A DNA stretch of 64,000 nucleotides from Sporocytophaga myxococcoides DSM 11118 (GTDB lineage: Bacteria > Bacteroidota > Bacteroidia > Cytophagales > Cytophagaceae), in NCBI RefSeq assembly GCF_000426725.1, contig NZ_AUFX01000013.1, positions 62,001-126,000 on the forward strand, read 5' to 3'. Below, piece after piece: positions 19,054 through 30,408 of the stretch (within the stretch, counting starts at the first letter, position 1; each line of letters opens with the position of its first letter). A program made the translations under genes and the position numbers. The notes below the pieces were generated by a model that was not told where the DNA came from, did no database searches, and saw only the letters and a program-made list of their open reading frames with translations.

Positions 19054-19391
19054 TGATTTGATATCTGCATGATTAAAACTTAATACTTATAAATGTGTTT
19101 CAAAGTTCTTTGATAGCTCTAATCATACTTTTTCAGATTCCTATATAATACCAGCCACCTTGTCTACAACATAGGTAAATACATCCTTTCCGAACTTTTT
19201 TGTTCATTCATTTCAAATTCTTCGCCCGGTAAATCGTATTCATGCTTTATATCTTACTGACAAATAGAAATGTTTTCTTAAAACTTAATAATTTCAATTC
19301 TCCTTAACTCATCATATTACTTAAACTATACAAAGTAATATTGGTTATTTATTAGTAGTCCAATAGTATTTATCGCCTTTAATTAAGGATA
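19054..19391. other. Divergent promoter region
   Basis: 338 AT-rich bases lie between the minus-strand PRPP synthetase and the plus-strand histidine kinase. It should hold both promoters. I see no clear TAnnTTTG box, hairpin or gene. Confidence 0.5.
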
Positions 19392-20924
19392 ATGGATCAT
19401 AAGATTTATAAGAGAAACAAGCTTCCTTTAAAAACCAATAATTTTTTTGATTATATACTTGATAATTCACAAATAGCAGCCATTTTTATTTTGGACAAGA
19501 ATGGCATAATCCTTGGCATCAGCCAGGGTGTCTTGCGGTCTTATGGTTATTTCCCAGATGAGTTAATTGGCAAACATTTCTCAGTTCTCTTTATCGAAGA
19601 AGACAGGTTATCAAAGAAACCTGAAATTGAAATTGGCATGGTGATGAACCAGGGTTTCGCAACTGACTTTAATTATATCCGGCATAAGGATGGTACCAAT
19701 GTATGGACAACTGGTGAAAGTGTATTTGTTAAAGATGATGACGGAGAAGTTTACATTATTAAAAATGTTCAACAATTAAATCAGGAAAAGCTTTTAGAAG
19801 ATTTCTTAAGGGCTTCAGAGAAAAAACAAAATTTATTATCCGAAATTATCAACTCAGTAGAACATGGTATTATACTATTCAAGGCATTAAGAAATGAGAA
19901 CCAGGAAATATTTGACTTTGAATATATACTTTTAAATACTGCAACGGAAAAGCTACTTGGAAGAAAGAAAGAAGAATTGATAGGAAAAAGATGGTTAAAT
20001 GAATATCCAAATATGAAAGAGATTGGGAACTTTGAACTTCACGTAAAGACAATGACGACCGGAGTAACCCAAACTACAGAATTCAAATACGTCCATCAAG
20101 GATTTAATAATTGGTTTAAGAACAAATTTATAAGAGTCGGACAAGATAAATTACTCGTTACATTTGATGACATAACCCAACAAAAGCTTATTAATCTTAC
20201 ACTAGAAGAGAAAATCAAAGAAAAGACTGAAGAATATCTAAAAGCTAATCAAGAGCTTTTAGGAATAAATGAATATCTGGATCGCTATGCCTACGTAATC
20301 TCCCATGACCTTAAAGCTCCTCTTGCAACAATTGAAGGCCTGGTTCCCTTTATAGCAGAAGATTTCACTAATAAACCTATTGATGAATCTGGATTTGAAA
20401 TGCTAGATATGATCAAGACTAAAACTCAGGATATGCGGAAAATTATAGAAGAAGTTTTGCAATCCGCCAAAAAAGAAAAGAGATCTAAAGAAGTCATTAA
20501 TTTATATCATTTAGTCCAGGAAGTACTTGTAACCTTAAATCCCCCAAAGCATTTTCATATACTCGTTCAACATTCTTTACCTATCGTATCCTATAATAGA
20601 ACGGCTTTGATGCAAATCCTTCAAAATATAATTGGAAATGCTATAAAGTATATGGATAAACAACAGCCACTGATTCAGATAACTTTTGAAGATCTCGAGG
20701 ATTCCTTTCTGATATGCATAAAAGATAACGGGCCTGGTATTCCTCCGGAAAACTTGACGAAAATTTTTAACCCCTTTGAAACAGCACATACCAATAAAGG
20801 AATTGAAAGTTATGGTCTAGGCCTCTCAATAGTTAAACAGTTAGTGGAAGAGAATAAAGGTAAAATATGGGCGGAGAGTATTGTGGGGCAAGAATGTAAA
20901 TTTCGCTTTACTATACTTAAATAA
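19392..20924 (+). CDS. PAS-domain sensor histidine kinase, soluble
   Basis: 510 residues without membrane segments. Two PAS domains (about 20-135 and 140-275) are followed by a coiled-coil link (EEKIKEKTEEYLKANQELL). The phospho-acceptor H-box is YVISHDLKAPLATIEG with His305, followed by an ATPase domain with NIIGNAIKYMD (N-box), IKDNGPGIPPENL (G1) and YGLGLSIVKQL (G2). It should autophosphorylate on a cytoplasmic signal. No response regulator is adjacent, so it is an orphan kinase. It resembles the last half of the larger kinase at 34844. Confidence 0.9.
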   Translation: MDHKIYKRNKLPLKTNNFFDYILDNSQIAAIFILDKNGIILGISQGVLRSYGYFPDELIGKHFSVLFIEEDRLSKKPEIEIGMVMNQGFATDFNYIRHKDGTNVWTTGESVFVKDDDGEVYIIKNVQQLNQEKLLEDFLRASEKKQNLLSEIINSVEHGIILFKALRNENQEIFDFEYILLNTATEKLLGRKKEELIGKRWLNEYPNMKEIGNFELHVKTMTTGVTQTTEFKYVHQGFNNWFKNKFIRVGQDKLLVTFDDITQQKLINLTLEEKIKEKTEEYLKANQELLGINEYLDRYAYVISHDLKAPLATIEGLVPFIAEDFTNKPIDESGFEMLDMIKTKTQDMRKIIEEVLQSAKKEKRSKEVINLYHLVQEVLVTLNPPKHFHILVQHSLPIVSYNRTALMQILQNIIGNAIKYMDKQQPLIQITFEDLEDSFLICIKDNGPGIPPENLTKIFNPFETAHTNKGIESYGLGLSIVKQLVEENKGKIWAESIVGQECKFRFTILK

Positions 20925-20970
20925 ACCTGAAGCCCCGACATTCCTCCCTCTTCAGAAAGATTCCCAAGAA

Positions 20971-21192
20971 TCATAAATCAAAAATTTTATAGCTAGGTGT
21001 TATATTATAAACATCTTTAAAAGGCCTTGCAAAAGGAGAATCATTATCATACCTATCAGAGTATTTCACTTCCCTTATAGTAGTTGTTGTTAGATCAATG
21101 AGATAAGCAACCTTTATCTTTCTTTGATTTTTAATGTAACCAGCCTGAGATACATTAGAAATGAGTAGTTCTAAAAACTTAATACTTATAAC
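20971..21192 (-). pseudogene. 3' remnant of an unrecognised gene
   Basis: A 73-codon open frame with no ATG runs to a TGA at 20971. It reads as normal protein (GYIKNQRKIKVAYLIDLT, then REVKYSDRYDNDSPFARPF and NITPSYKIFDL), unlike the frames around it. An in-frame stop lies directly upstream, just 3' of the reductase gene. It looks like the C-terminal piece of a lost gene; the family was not recognised. Confidence 0.45.
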
Positions 21193-21203
21193 TTACACCA
21201 CCT

Positions 21204-21797
21204 TTAAGCACCCACTGTACCAGTCTTAACTTCTCCAGCTCTCTTATAATTGGCAATAATAACGCCGCTTGGAGTAACAACACTTTCTGTTAATGTAAAA
21301 GCTGCGGGAATCGGGCCATTATCAAACAGCTTTTTCCCACTACCAAGAGTCACCGGGAAAATTTTGAGCCAGAGTTCATCCACCAGATCATTTTTAAGTA
21401 GTAGCTGAATAAGCTCGCTACTGCCCCAAACCTGAATAGCAGAACCATTTGAATTTTTAAGCTTTTTGATATCTTCCAGACTTGTAAGAAAAACTGAGTT
21501 TCTCCAATCTGACTTTTTGATGGTGTTACTCAAAACATATTTTGTGACATCATTGATACCTGGCCAATAGTCTGAATGTTCGGGCCAATAAGCTTCCCAG
21601 ATCTCAAATGTTTTTCTGCCCAGAAGAAGATCTGCTGGTTCCATCTGCTTTTTCATAACTTCAGCAGAAACCTCATCATCAAAAGATGCCGTCCAGCCTC
21701 CATATTTGAAACCGCCGGATGTATCCTCTTCCGGCCCTCCCGGCGCTTGCATTACACCATCTAATGAGATCATAGATGAGACAATTATTTTCCTCAT
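21204..21797 (-). CDS. Dihydrofolate-reductase-like (RibD C-domain) protein
   Basis: 197 residues. The start MRKIIVSSMISLDGVMQAPGG and the LLLGRKTFEIW stretch place it in the YyaP/RibD C-terminal family of NADPH-binding reductases. GSSELIQLLLKNDLVDELWL is the conserved second half, with FPVTLGSGKKLF after it. Proteins of this branch are rarely characterised and are not the housekeeping folate enzyme. It is a single gene. Confidence 0.85.
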   Translation of the reverse strand: MRKIIVSSMISLDGVMQAPGGPEEDTSGGFKYGGWTASFDDEVSAEVMKKQMEPADLLLGRKTFEIWEAYWPEHSDYWPGINDVTKYVLSNTIKKSDWRNSVFLTSLEDIKKLKNSNGSAIQVWGSSELIQLLLKNDLVDELWLKIFPVTLGSGKKLFDNGPIPAAFTLTESVVTPSGVIIANYKRAGEVKTGTVGA

Positions 21798-22048
21798 ATC
21801 AATTACCTGTTTTAAAATTACCCTTGAATAACCTCTTCAAAATTGGTTTTGTTATGATACAAATATCACTAACAAAGATCCTTCTATAGTATTGTAAAAG
21901 CGACAATCTTAGTAGCTGATTACGAAACAATAAATTTATTTCTTAAAATTCAATTCCAACTACTTGAAACTTAATATAAGTCTCTATTTGAAGACCCCAA
22001 GCCCCAAATACTTTAACTTTCAAAGATTTACACAAAGATCTATTTATA

Positions 22049-22068
22049 TTAACAAAACTTTTTGTTAA
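22049..22068. promoter_or_regulatory. Nine-base inverted repeat
   Basis: TTAACAAAA and TTTTGTTAA are separated by two bases, about 100 bp before the truncated pectate-lyase gene. It could be an operator left from its regulation. Support is symmetry alone. Confidence 0.25.
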
Positions 22069-22165
22069 ATAATGTTACTTCCCGGTTTTGACTGGGGGCT
22101 TCTTCCTGAAAATCTATCCCATTTTCGTTATTGATAATACTACCATTTATAACGATAACTCCAAT

Positions 22166-22411
22166 ATGAGAAAATATTTACTACTGATGCTTTGCTTTAT
22201 CTTCTTTTCACAATCAATGGCACAAACTCCGGATTTTTCACTTGTTGGTTTTGCAACTCGAAATGGAGGTACTACTGGAGGTAAGGCTGAAACAACAGTA
22301 ACTGTAACAAGCTATAGCCAGCTAAAAAACTATGCAAAAAGTTCAACTGCATATATTATTATGATTCAAGGCACTATTTCAAATGGAGCTGATGGCGGTT
22401 ATGAGATATAA
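22166..22411 (+). pseudogene. Truncated pectate-lyase gene, 5' end only
   Basis: The ATG at 22166 opens with a signal peptide (MRKYLLLMLCFIFFSQSMAQ) followed by VGFATRNGGTTGGK, TVTVTSYSQLKNYAKSS and IIMIQGTISNG. This is the conserved first part of secreted polysaccharide lyase family 1 enzymes, which cleave pectate by beta-elimination. The frame stops after 81 codons, at the place where such enzymes read on for about 300 more residues, and I see no continuation downstream to 22776. It is a decayed gene. A short signal peptide product may still be made. Confidence 0.7.
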
Positions 22412-22776
22412 ATTTTATTTGACAAAGCAATAGCTTCAACATAACCTTAGAGGTCAATGCCTAACTGATTATCTGACATATATGATTGTTTTTTTTAACC
22501 GGTTATAAAACAGATAAACATGAAGATATTCTGGATAACTGCTTTATCTTACGCTAAATTATCAGGTGAAAATTTTATGATTGTAACCAATGTTACATTA
22601 ATAAAAAAAATGGTAAATTAAAAAACAAGGTCCTCAAGACCGAGATTTGATGAATTAAGGTTATAGATAAGGCTAACTCTAATTTTCTTAAACACAATGA
22701 AATCAAACAATTCTTAACCCATTGTAACAATAAAACGTTGAAACTTTAATCAAATATTAACCTACCTTACAATAGA
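22412..22776. other. Intergenic, probably decayed sequence
   Basis: No gene and no clear remains of the pectate lyase body are visible in 365 bases. It is AT-rich with stops in all frames. Confidence 0.5.
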
Positions 22777-23118
22777 ATGAAGAAAATTAAATTGAATATC
22801 AGCCATCCGGATAAAAGCAGAGCCGAAGCATTTTTAAATGCTATAAACAAAGAATTAGAACCAGCTCCTTTTGATTGGAAATTATTGAACGAATCAACAA
22901 GAATAGTAGATGCTGTGAAAATGATCAATACAGATAAAACGCTTACTATCACTATAATTTTTACAGATTCTTATGGAGATGCAGATCATATAGCTAAGGC
23001 CAACCCTCTAGAAAATTCAACCCGGTGGGGATATAATGGCTCAATTATGTATCTTGTTGAATCATCTGACTCTGATATAGTAGATGAGGTTGTAAGCACT
23101 TTTGCCGGGAAAGAATAA
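22777..23118 (+). CDS. Small unknown soluble protein
   Basis: 113 residues, unrecognised. It begins MKKIKLNISHPDKSRAEAF, then has an amphipathic helix (LNAINKELEP), beta-like IVDAVKMINTDKTLTITIIF and an acidic end (ESSDSDIVDEVVSTFAGKE). No signal peptide, membrane segment or catalytic motif is visible. It lies among decayed genes, which lowers the confidence that it is functional, but its frame is intact and the composition is normal. Confidence 0.5.
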   Translation: MKKIKLNISHPDKSRAEAFLNAINKELEPAPFDWKLLNESTRIVDAVKMINTDKTLTITIIFTDSYGDADHIAKANPLENSTRWGYNGSIMYLVESSDSDIVDEVVSTFAGKE

Positions 23119-23355
23119 ATTTAGCTTATAACTCTACAATGGTTTCCTTAATGTGGCTTTTTCTCCAAAGTGTACCAGACAAAAATTTGAGCAAATGCAA
23201 ATGCATTACTGTTTCTATGTTCGCTAAAGTTTCAGATAGTGAAAATTTAAACAATATAAACCTATATTTACCTTTAATCAGTTATAATTTAATTATTGAA
23301 TACTTACAGACATTCTTAAACGCCAAAGTTAGCTAATAGATTTTTATTAATGATT

Positions 23356-23403
23356 AAAAAACAATAGAGTTGAGATACAATAAATTGTATCTCAACTCTA
23401 TTG
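23356..23403 (-). terminator. Strong hairpin terminator of the decayed T9SS gene
   Basis: A perfect 20-bp inverted repeat (23362-23381 with 23384-23403) with a two-base loop is followed on the minus strand by TTTTTT. It lies 21 bp after the TAA at 23425 of the decayed minus-strand gene and is well preserved even though that gene is not. Confidence 0.8.
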
Positions 23404-23424
23404 CTAGCTTTCTAAATGAATATG

Positions 23425-23800
23425 TTATCGTTTAATAATTTTGATAACTTTATCTTCTTTTAGTAGGTTAATTGCTATTAAGAAGTAAATATCCTGTGGT
23501 GATGTTCCACCAATTTGAATATCATTTCCCCCTTTACCTTTCTCCAGAATATTACCGGTTGTTACAGATACAAAAACCGCTACATCAGCATTAACCTACA
23601 ACCATTAACAGTTATTGCACGTGCTAAATTTTATATGAGCAAGTTGGTAAATGAGTCAAGTTATAACTGTATGGTTGTTGTTCGTTTTGACCTATCAAAG
23701 AATTTCCATTGTAGTATTGAAGATTGCTTATTTCTGTACTATTGAAATTAGCATCAATCGTAATTAAAGAGCCATCACAACTCCTTTTTAATGATTTCAT
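23425..23800 (-). pseudogene. Relic of a secreted enzyme tail: Ig-like domain plus T9SS signal
   Basis: On the minus strand a 58-codon frame (23624-23800) reads ISNLQYYNGNSLIGQNEQQP, the core of a bacterial Ig-like domain, and continues after a frameshift as ARAITVNG and, in a third frame, as NDIQIGGTSPQDIYFLIAIN followed by KVIKIIKR and a stop, which is a typical T9SS C-terminal strand. The adjacent intact GH5 gene carries a matching Ig domain (ISNVQFMNGVNLLGQD) and ends KVINIIKE. The relic therefore looks like the tail of a tandem duplicate of that gene, or a close relative. Confidence 0.65.
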
Positions 23801-23804
23801 AGCC

Positions 23805-25892
23805 TTATTCCTTGATAATATTTATTACCTTTTCTTCCATATTATTATTTACTTTAAGAAAATAAATGCCTGCAGGTAATGATTCCCCTACATGAAATTC
23901 ATGAGTTGTTATACCTCGCTCCTGAATATTTCCAATGGCATCCATAATAATAAATTCAAGTTCAGCGTAAGGGCTAATGACTAACTGATGATGGAATGGA
24001 TTAGGATAACAAAGAGTTCTATCAATATCACTAGGACCTTTCAATGAAGTTATTACATTGTTTACTGTGACATTGATAGATTTAGAATTACTGCAATTGA
24101 TTGCATCGATAGCTTTTGCAGTGATGGTATAAGAACCATTATCTACATTCTTCCAGTTGAAATTATAAGGAACTGTAGCGTCCTGCCCCAGTAAGTTTAC
24201 TCCATTCATGAACTGAACATTGCTGATATTATTTCCTGATACCGAAACCTCTATTAAAATATCAGCAGGATTGGATGTAATAACAGAATTGTCAGAAGGA
24301 GAAGTAAATGTTATAGCAGGTTTTTCCTGGACAGTTACAGGTATTGACAAACTATTGCTGCAATTGTTGGCATCACTATAGCTCACCTTATACGTCCCGG
24401 ATTGAGCGGGCTTGATATCTTTAAATGAAATCTCACGAACAGAAGAGGTAAAATTGTCTGGCCCCGTCCACGACCATCCGACAGAAACATCATAAGGATG
24501 AGGTCCAATTGTAAGACTTCCACCTTCACATAATGTAGCTGAACCTTGCGCCTCCCAGGAACCACCATTTACAGACATATAAGATTCTATAATTGGAAGA
24601 GCATTAACATTTACTGAAATACTGGCTCTTGGGCCTTCACAACCATTTAAAGTTTGCGAAACATAATAAGTCGAGGAGCCAACAATAGCAGTATTGGGAA
24701 ACGGAGCAGTAGTGCTCGATGAACCTGAAGTAGCATCTGTATACCATTTCAAATCTGTTCCTGTTGCACTAAGAGCTGTAGCAACATCATTATGACAGTA
24801 AACTCTTGAAGGTATTACAACCGGTGCTGCAGTTTTACATGAACTTGTACAGTTTGGGTTTGAAAAAACGGAACACTCCACAGCAGTCTTAGTACCATTC
24901 GTCCCATTAATAATTGTATTACCCCAAGCGGATAAATTGGTACAAGCCCAATCGTTACACAAATCCAGATACTCAACACCACCACCATTTCCCTTTTGTG
25001 ACCAAGCCAGCCATCCTACTCCACCTGCCTGACAAGTATTTAAAATAGTTTGTTCATCGATATCACAGGAACCATCAGAAGCATGCTGATACCCGAATTC
25101 TCCGACTATGACCGGTACACCTGAACTTTTGATCGTGTTAACTATCCCAATATTATCACCTCCTTTTTTCCATTCACAATACATATGTATGGAAAATAAA
25201 AGATTAGCCTTTTGAGTACTGTTGCTGGGCCCTCCAAGATAGACATTATCCGCACGCTGAATATCTTTTCCATAAGTCCTTAGATTGTAAGCATCGTCAA
25301 TGTCTTGACCATACCCAACGGCATCTATAACAATTGTAGTAGAAATACCGGCATCCCTCATTGGCTTGATTGCATTGATTACAGCATCTCTCCACATTGT
25401 GTTCTTATTGCTTGCCGTTTGCCAGGTACCCCATTCATTTGCCAAATTGATAAGGATATGTTTCTTGATGTTTACCCCGTTGAAATTTGTATTATTAAAG
25501 AATGAAGCTTTGCTTGCCCAGAAATCTCCCATTGTCTTTAGAGCTCCTGCATCAGTACTACCTGTCACATCATGAAGCTCCACCATAGGAATAATCTTAT
25601 TCTTTATACAGTTCACAACTGTCGTTTGCCAAGCATTATCAGAAGTATTTGTTTGTACCACAATACGCAAACAATTGGACTTTGTATTGTTCTTCAGTGC
25701 TGTTATGCTTCCATTCACATCATTGACATACCATGCCAGAGGAACATTCATCCCTTTCATAACAAAATTATTTCCACAAGCATCTATCAGATTCCCATTA
25801 ACATTATTAGTAGTAAAACCCTGTGACATAGCCAGACATGGCAATAATATCAGAAAAACTGATCTTAATAAATTTCTCATAAGTTTATTCAA
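23805..25892 (-). CDS. Secreted GH5 glycoside hydrolase (mannanase-like) with Ig domains and T9SS tail
   Basis: 695 residues. A signal peptide ends at AMSQ (about residue 23); ATG at 25880 is an equally good start. Residues 25-335 form a (beta/alpha)8 GH5 domain with acid/base Glu153 in NLANEWGTW and nucleophile Glu265 in VIVGEFGYQ. The ANEWGTW form is like GH5 subfamily 8 endo-beta-mannanases, so mannan is the likely substrate. Three Ig/PKD-like sandwich domains follow, the last (about 525-615) of the kind also seen in the relic at 23425. The end, YPNPFHHQLVISP to KVINIIKE, is a T9SS sorting domain. Confidence 0.87.
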   Translation of the reverse strand: MNKLMRNLLRSVFLILLPCLAMSQGFTTNNVNGNLIDACGNNFVMKGMNVPLAWYVNDVNGSITALKNNTKSNCLRIVVQTNTSDNAWQTTVVNCIKNKIIPMVELHDVTGSTDAGALKTMGDFWASKASFFNNTNFNGVNIKKHILINLANEWGTWQTASNKNTMWRDAVINAIKPMRDAGISTTIVIDAVGYGQDIDDAYNLRTYGKDIQRADNVYLGGPSNSTQKANLLFSIHMYCEWKKGGDNIGIVNTIKSSGVPVIVGEFGYQHASDGSCDIDEQTILNTCQAGGVGWLAWSQKGNGGGVEYLDLCNDWACTNLSAWGNTIINGTNGTKTAVECSVFSNPNCTSSCKTAAPVVIPSRVYCHNDVATALSATGTDLKWYTDATSGSSSTTAPFPNTAIVGSSTYYVSQTLNGCEGPRASISVNVNALPIIESYMSVNGGSWEAQGSATLCEGGSLTIGPHPYDVSVGWSWTGPDNFTSSVREISFKDIKPAQSGTYKVSYSDANNCSNSLSIPVTVQEKPAITFTSPSDNSVITSNPADILIEVSVSGNNISNVQFMNGVNLLGQDATVPYNFNWKNVDNGSYTITAKAIDAINCSNSKSINVTVNNVITSLKGPSDIDRTLCYPNPFHHQLVISPYAELEFIIMDAIGNIQERGITTHEFHVGESLPAGIYFLKVNNNMEEKVINIIKE

Positions 25893-26215
25893 TTTAGGTT
25901 AAATAGATTTCTTTGCTTTAGTCTAAAGTATAATAGTTATCTTTGGAAGATAGCGCACGAGCAAAATTTTCAATAGATAAATAAGTCAGACTATGCTGAT
26001 AGATTAGTAAAAGCTTATTCAATATTATACAGTAGATTATAAATGGTGTATATGACTTATCCATCACTCTTTTTTACATGTACAATAAACTTTTCAAAAA
26101 GTCACACCGGATTAAAAAAATAAAATAAAAATTTTGCATGGCATAATAACAGTATTTGAGAAAAAATAGCAGTTTAGCTTTAGAAGTAAGAACTTATAAT
26201 TGTTCTTCTGTTACC
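25893..26215. other. Intergenic region
   Basis: 323 AT-rich bases lie between two minus-strand genes. It should hold the promoter of the GH5 gene. A weak six-base hairpin (AAGAAC/GTTCTT at 26190-26210) sits just after the OBAP gene; otherwise nothing is seen. Confidence 0.4.
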
Positions 26216-26962
26216 TTAATGTTGGTGTTTATGCCTGGTTAAAGAAGGTAATTGTATTACCTCTCCATTTTGCCATGAGTCAGCTCCAGGATTGACTTTA
26301 TGAGCTGGTATATCTTCTCTATTCTTTCTTACTTCTTGTGTAGATATATCAAAATTCTTATCCCTCTTTGTAATAAGTGAATCTTCAAGCTGTCCATCTT
26401 TTGTAAATCCCATCATGAGTTGTGGTGAACCGTAAGGCAATTCCTTATCCTGATCTGTATGCCACGTATGCCAGGTCTTTCCATAAGAAGATACAAGTTT
26501 CTCCATAAACTCATGTTCTGCCAGTTGTGGAATTCCCGGAGCTATAAGCGTACCTGATTTAACTTCATGATTATGGCTGTGCCAAAGTTTCTTTTCATCA
26601 TCAGGTAAACTTTTAAATATCCTCTCGGAGACAATATATTCCACTCCCATGATATGAGCATCTTTTACATTCCCGTCATAAATAATGCATTGAGTAACAT
26701 CTTCATTAAGTACAGTGCAATAATGATGAGCTTCCATTTGTCCCTTCATATTACCATTGTAGAAATGAAATCCATCCATATAAACATTTATAGCATTAAT
26801 CGGGGCTTTATTTTGCATTACATTAGTCCCTGTTTTAAGTACATCCTTTTTGATTGAATCTTCAACTCCTGGTTCTTTTACATACGGTTCAGTATTTTTA
26901 CCTCCACATGCAGATATGAGTATTATAACAATAATGGAAATGTAATTTGAGCCTTTTAACAT
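26216..26962 (-). CDS. OBAP-family (DUF1264) lipoprotein
   Basis: About 248 residues from ATG at 26962, which gives a lipoprotein signal (MLKGSNYISIIVIILISAC, lipid Cys19); the upstream ATG at 27046 would put 28 residues ahead of it. The body matches the oil-body-associated protein family: VYMDGFHFYNGNMKGQMEAHHYC, IIYDGNVKDAHIMGVEYIVS, LWHSHNHEVKSG and TWHTWHTDQD. His-rich motifs suggest metal binding. The plant proteins sit on oil bodies; the bacterial role is unknown. It should face the periplasm or the surface. The lipoprotein KatG lies 1 kb away. Confidence 0.8.
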   Translation of the reverse strand: MLKGSNYISIIVIILISACGGKNTEPYVKEPGVEDSIKKDVLKTGTNVMQNKAPINAINVYMDGFHFYNGNMKGQMEAHHYCTVLNEDVTQCIIYDGNVKDAHIMGVEYIVSERIFKSLPDDEKKLWHSHNHEVKSGTLIAPGIPQLAEHEFMEKLVSSYGKTWHTWHTDQDKELPYGSPQLMMGFTKDGQLEDSLITKRDKNFDISTQEVRKNREDIPAHKVNPGADSWQNGEVIQLPSLTRHKHQH

Positions 26963-27243
26963 CTGGTTTGATTTAGACGAGCATAACACATAATAATATG
27001 CTTTGTTCAAAGTCCTTTGACTCCAAACTTTAAATCTCCTAATCACTCAATAACTCAAAGATGGAATAGTATTAACAGACTTCCAAAACCTTTTATGTTC
27101 ATCTCCAGAATTAAATAAAATAGCCACTTCATATTGAAGAGGCAAAACTAATTCATAATGAAAATGTAATATTCACTGATAAAGAGATATAAATAACAAG
27201 GCCTATAAATGTCTTTTTTTATTTTGTTTACTTAAGTCTTCCA

Positions 27244-27790
27244 TCAACTCTTTAAGCGGACCGAATGATCATCTCCGAAGGCTACAACTACATTGTCATT
27301 ACTATTAGCAATAACCTCTGTAAATAATAGTAAATTGCAAACTGCATCATGCACAGCCGAAACACATTTGTCATTAAGAGATCTTTTAAGGTCACCCAGT
27401 TTGTCATGCCTTTTAGCATCACTTTCCATTTCTTTGAAAAATGCTTATCTGAAATATCCTGCATAACCTTAATCTTCTTGACATCCTTGTGTCTGATGCT
27501 TATGGAATGGTGCTGTCCATCATTATCTATAGCCTTTCGGCCATCTCCTCCTATGACATTCCTATTGTCTTGCTTGTCAAATTTATTCACAAAATCTACA
27601 AGGAATGCCTGAGTTTCATCATTAACAAGGGAAATACCATATCTGTATAGTTGTCTCGATCCTCAGGAAGAGGTGGATATTCTAATATGAACGATGTATT
27701 TTTAAGGTTCTCCTCCTTAATCGGAGACGAAACGTCCTTTCCTAACGGTTTATGGATAGTTCCCTGAAGTTTAATATTTTGCTTTCCCAT
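27244..27790 (-). pseudogene. Unknown gene broken by two frameshifts
   Basis: Three overlapping minus-strand frames join into one protein of about 182 residues: MGKQNIKLQGTIHKPLGKD to EDRDNYT, then RYGISLVNDETQAFLVDFVN to VMQDISDKHF, then FKEMESDAKRHDKLGDL to DDHSVRLKS. The first shift is near 27640; the second lies in a run of five T near 27440. The joined protein is not recognised and has no signal peptide. It is a pseudogene, or a real gene with assembly errors at homopolymers. It is divergent from katG, 200 bp away. Confidence 0.6.
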
Positions 27791-27916
27791 AACAACTATT
27801 TAATTGCTATATATAACCCATTTCAGTCTTTCTCTGCAAAAAAAAATCTTGTACTGAAGGTATCATCTTCATTTTAAACCACTTTTACAAAATAGATTTT
27901 ATCTATCTAATCATAA

Positions 27917-30274
<2,358 letters not shown>

Positions 30275-30329
30275 CCATTTGCTGATTCATTTAAGAAATT
30301 TCAATCAATTCTATATACAGTTTAGTTAA

Positions 30330-30368
30330 ACAAAGCCTGTGCAAATTGTACAGGCTTTGTTGTTTTGT
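30330..30368 (+). terminator. katG terminator, member of a repeated hairpin
   Basis: ACAAAGCCTGT pairs with ACAGGCTTTGT (30330-30340 with 30350-30360), with a G-T pair next to the stem on this strand, and the T-rich TGTTTTGTT follows. The same sequence with two changes recurs at 31966-31996. Confidence 0.8.
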
Positions 30369-30408
30369 TATGGCTACTGCAGCCAAATATAATAATTAGA
30401 CTTTATTA

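Noticed and set aside
23139-23336. A 65-codon plus-strand frame after the small unknown gene
   Set aside because: It has no homologue I recognise, a poor start and a composition like random AT-rich sequence. The region is part of decayed DNA.
27288-27590. Separate small genes on the minus strand before katG
   Set aside because: The three frames join end to end into one protein sequence, so they are pieces of a single broken gene.
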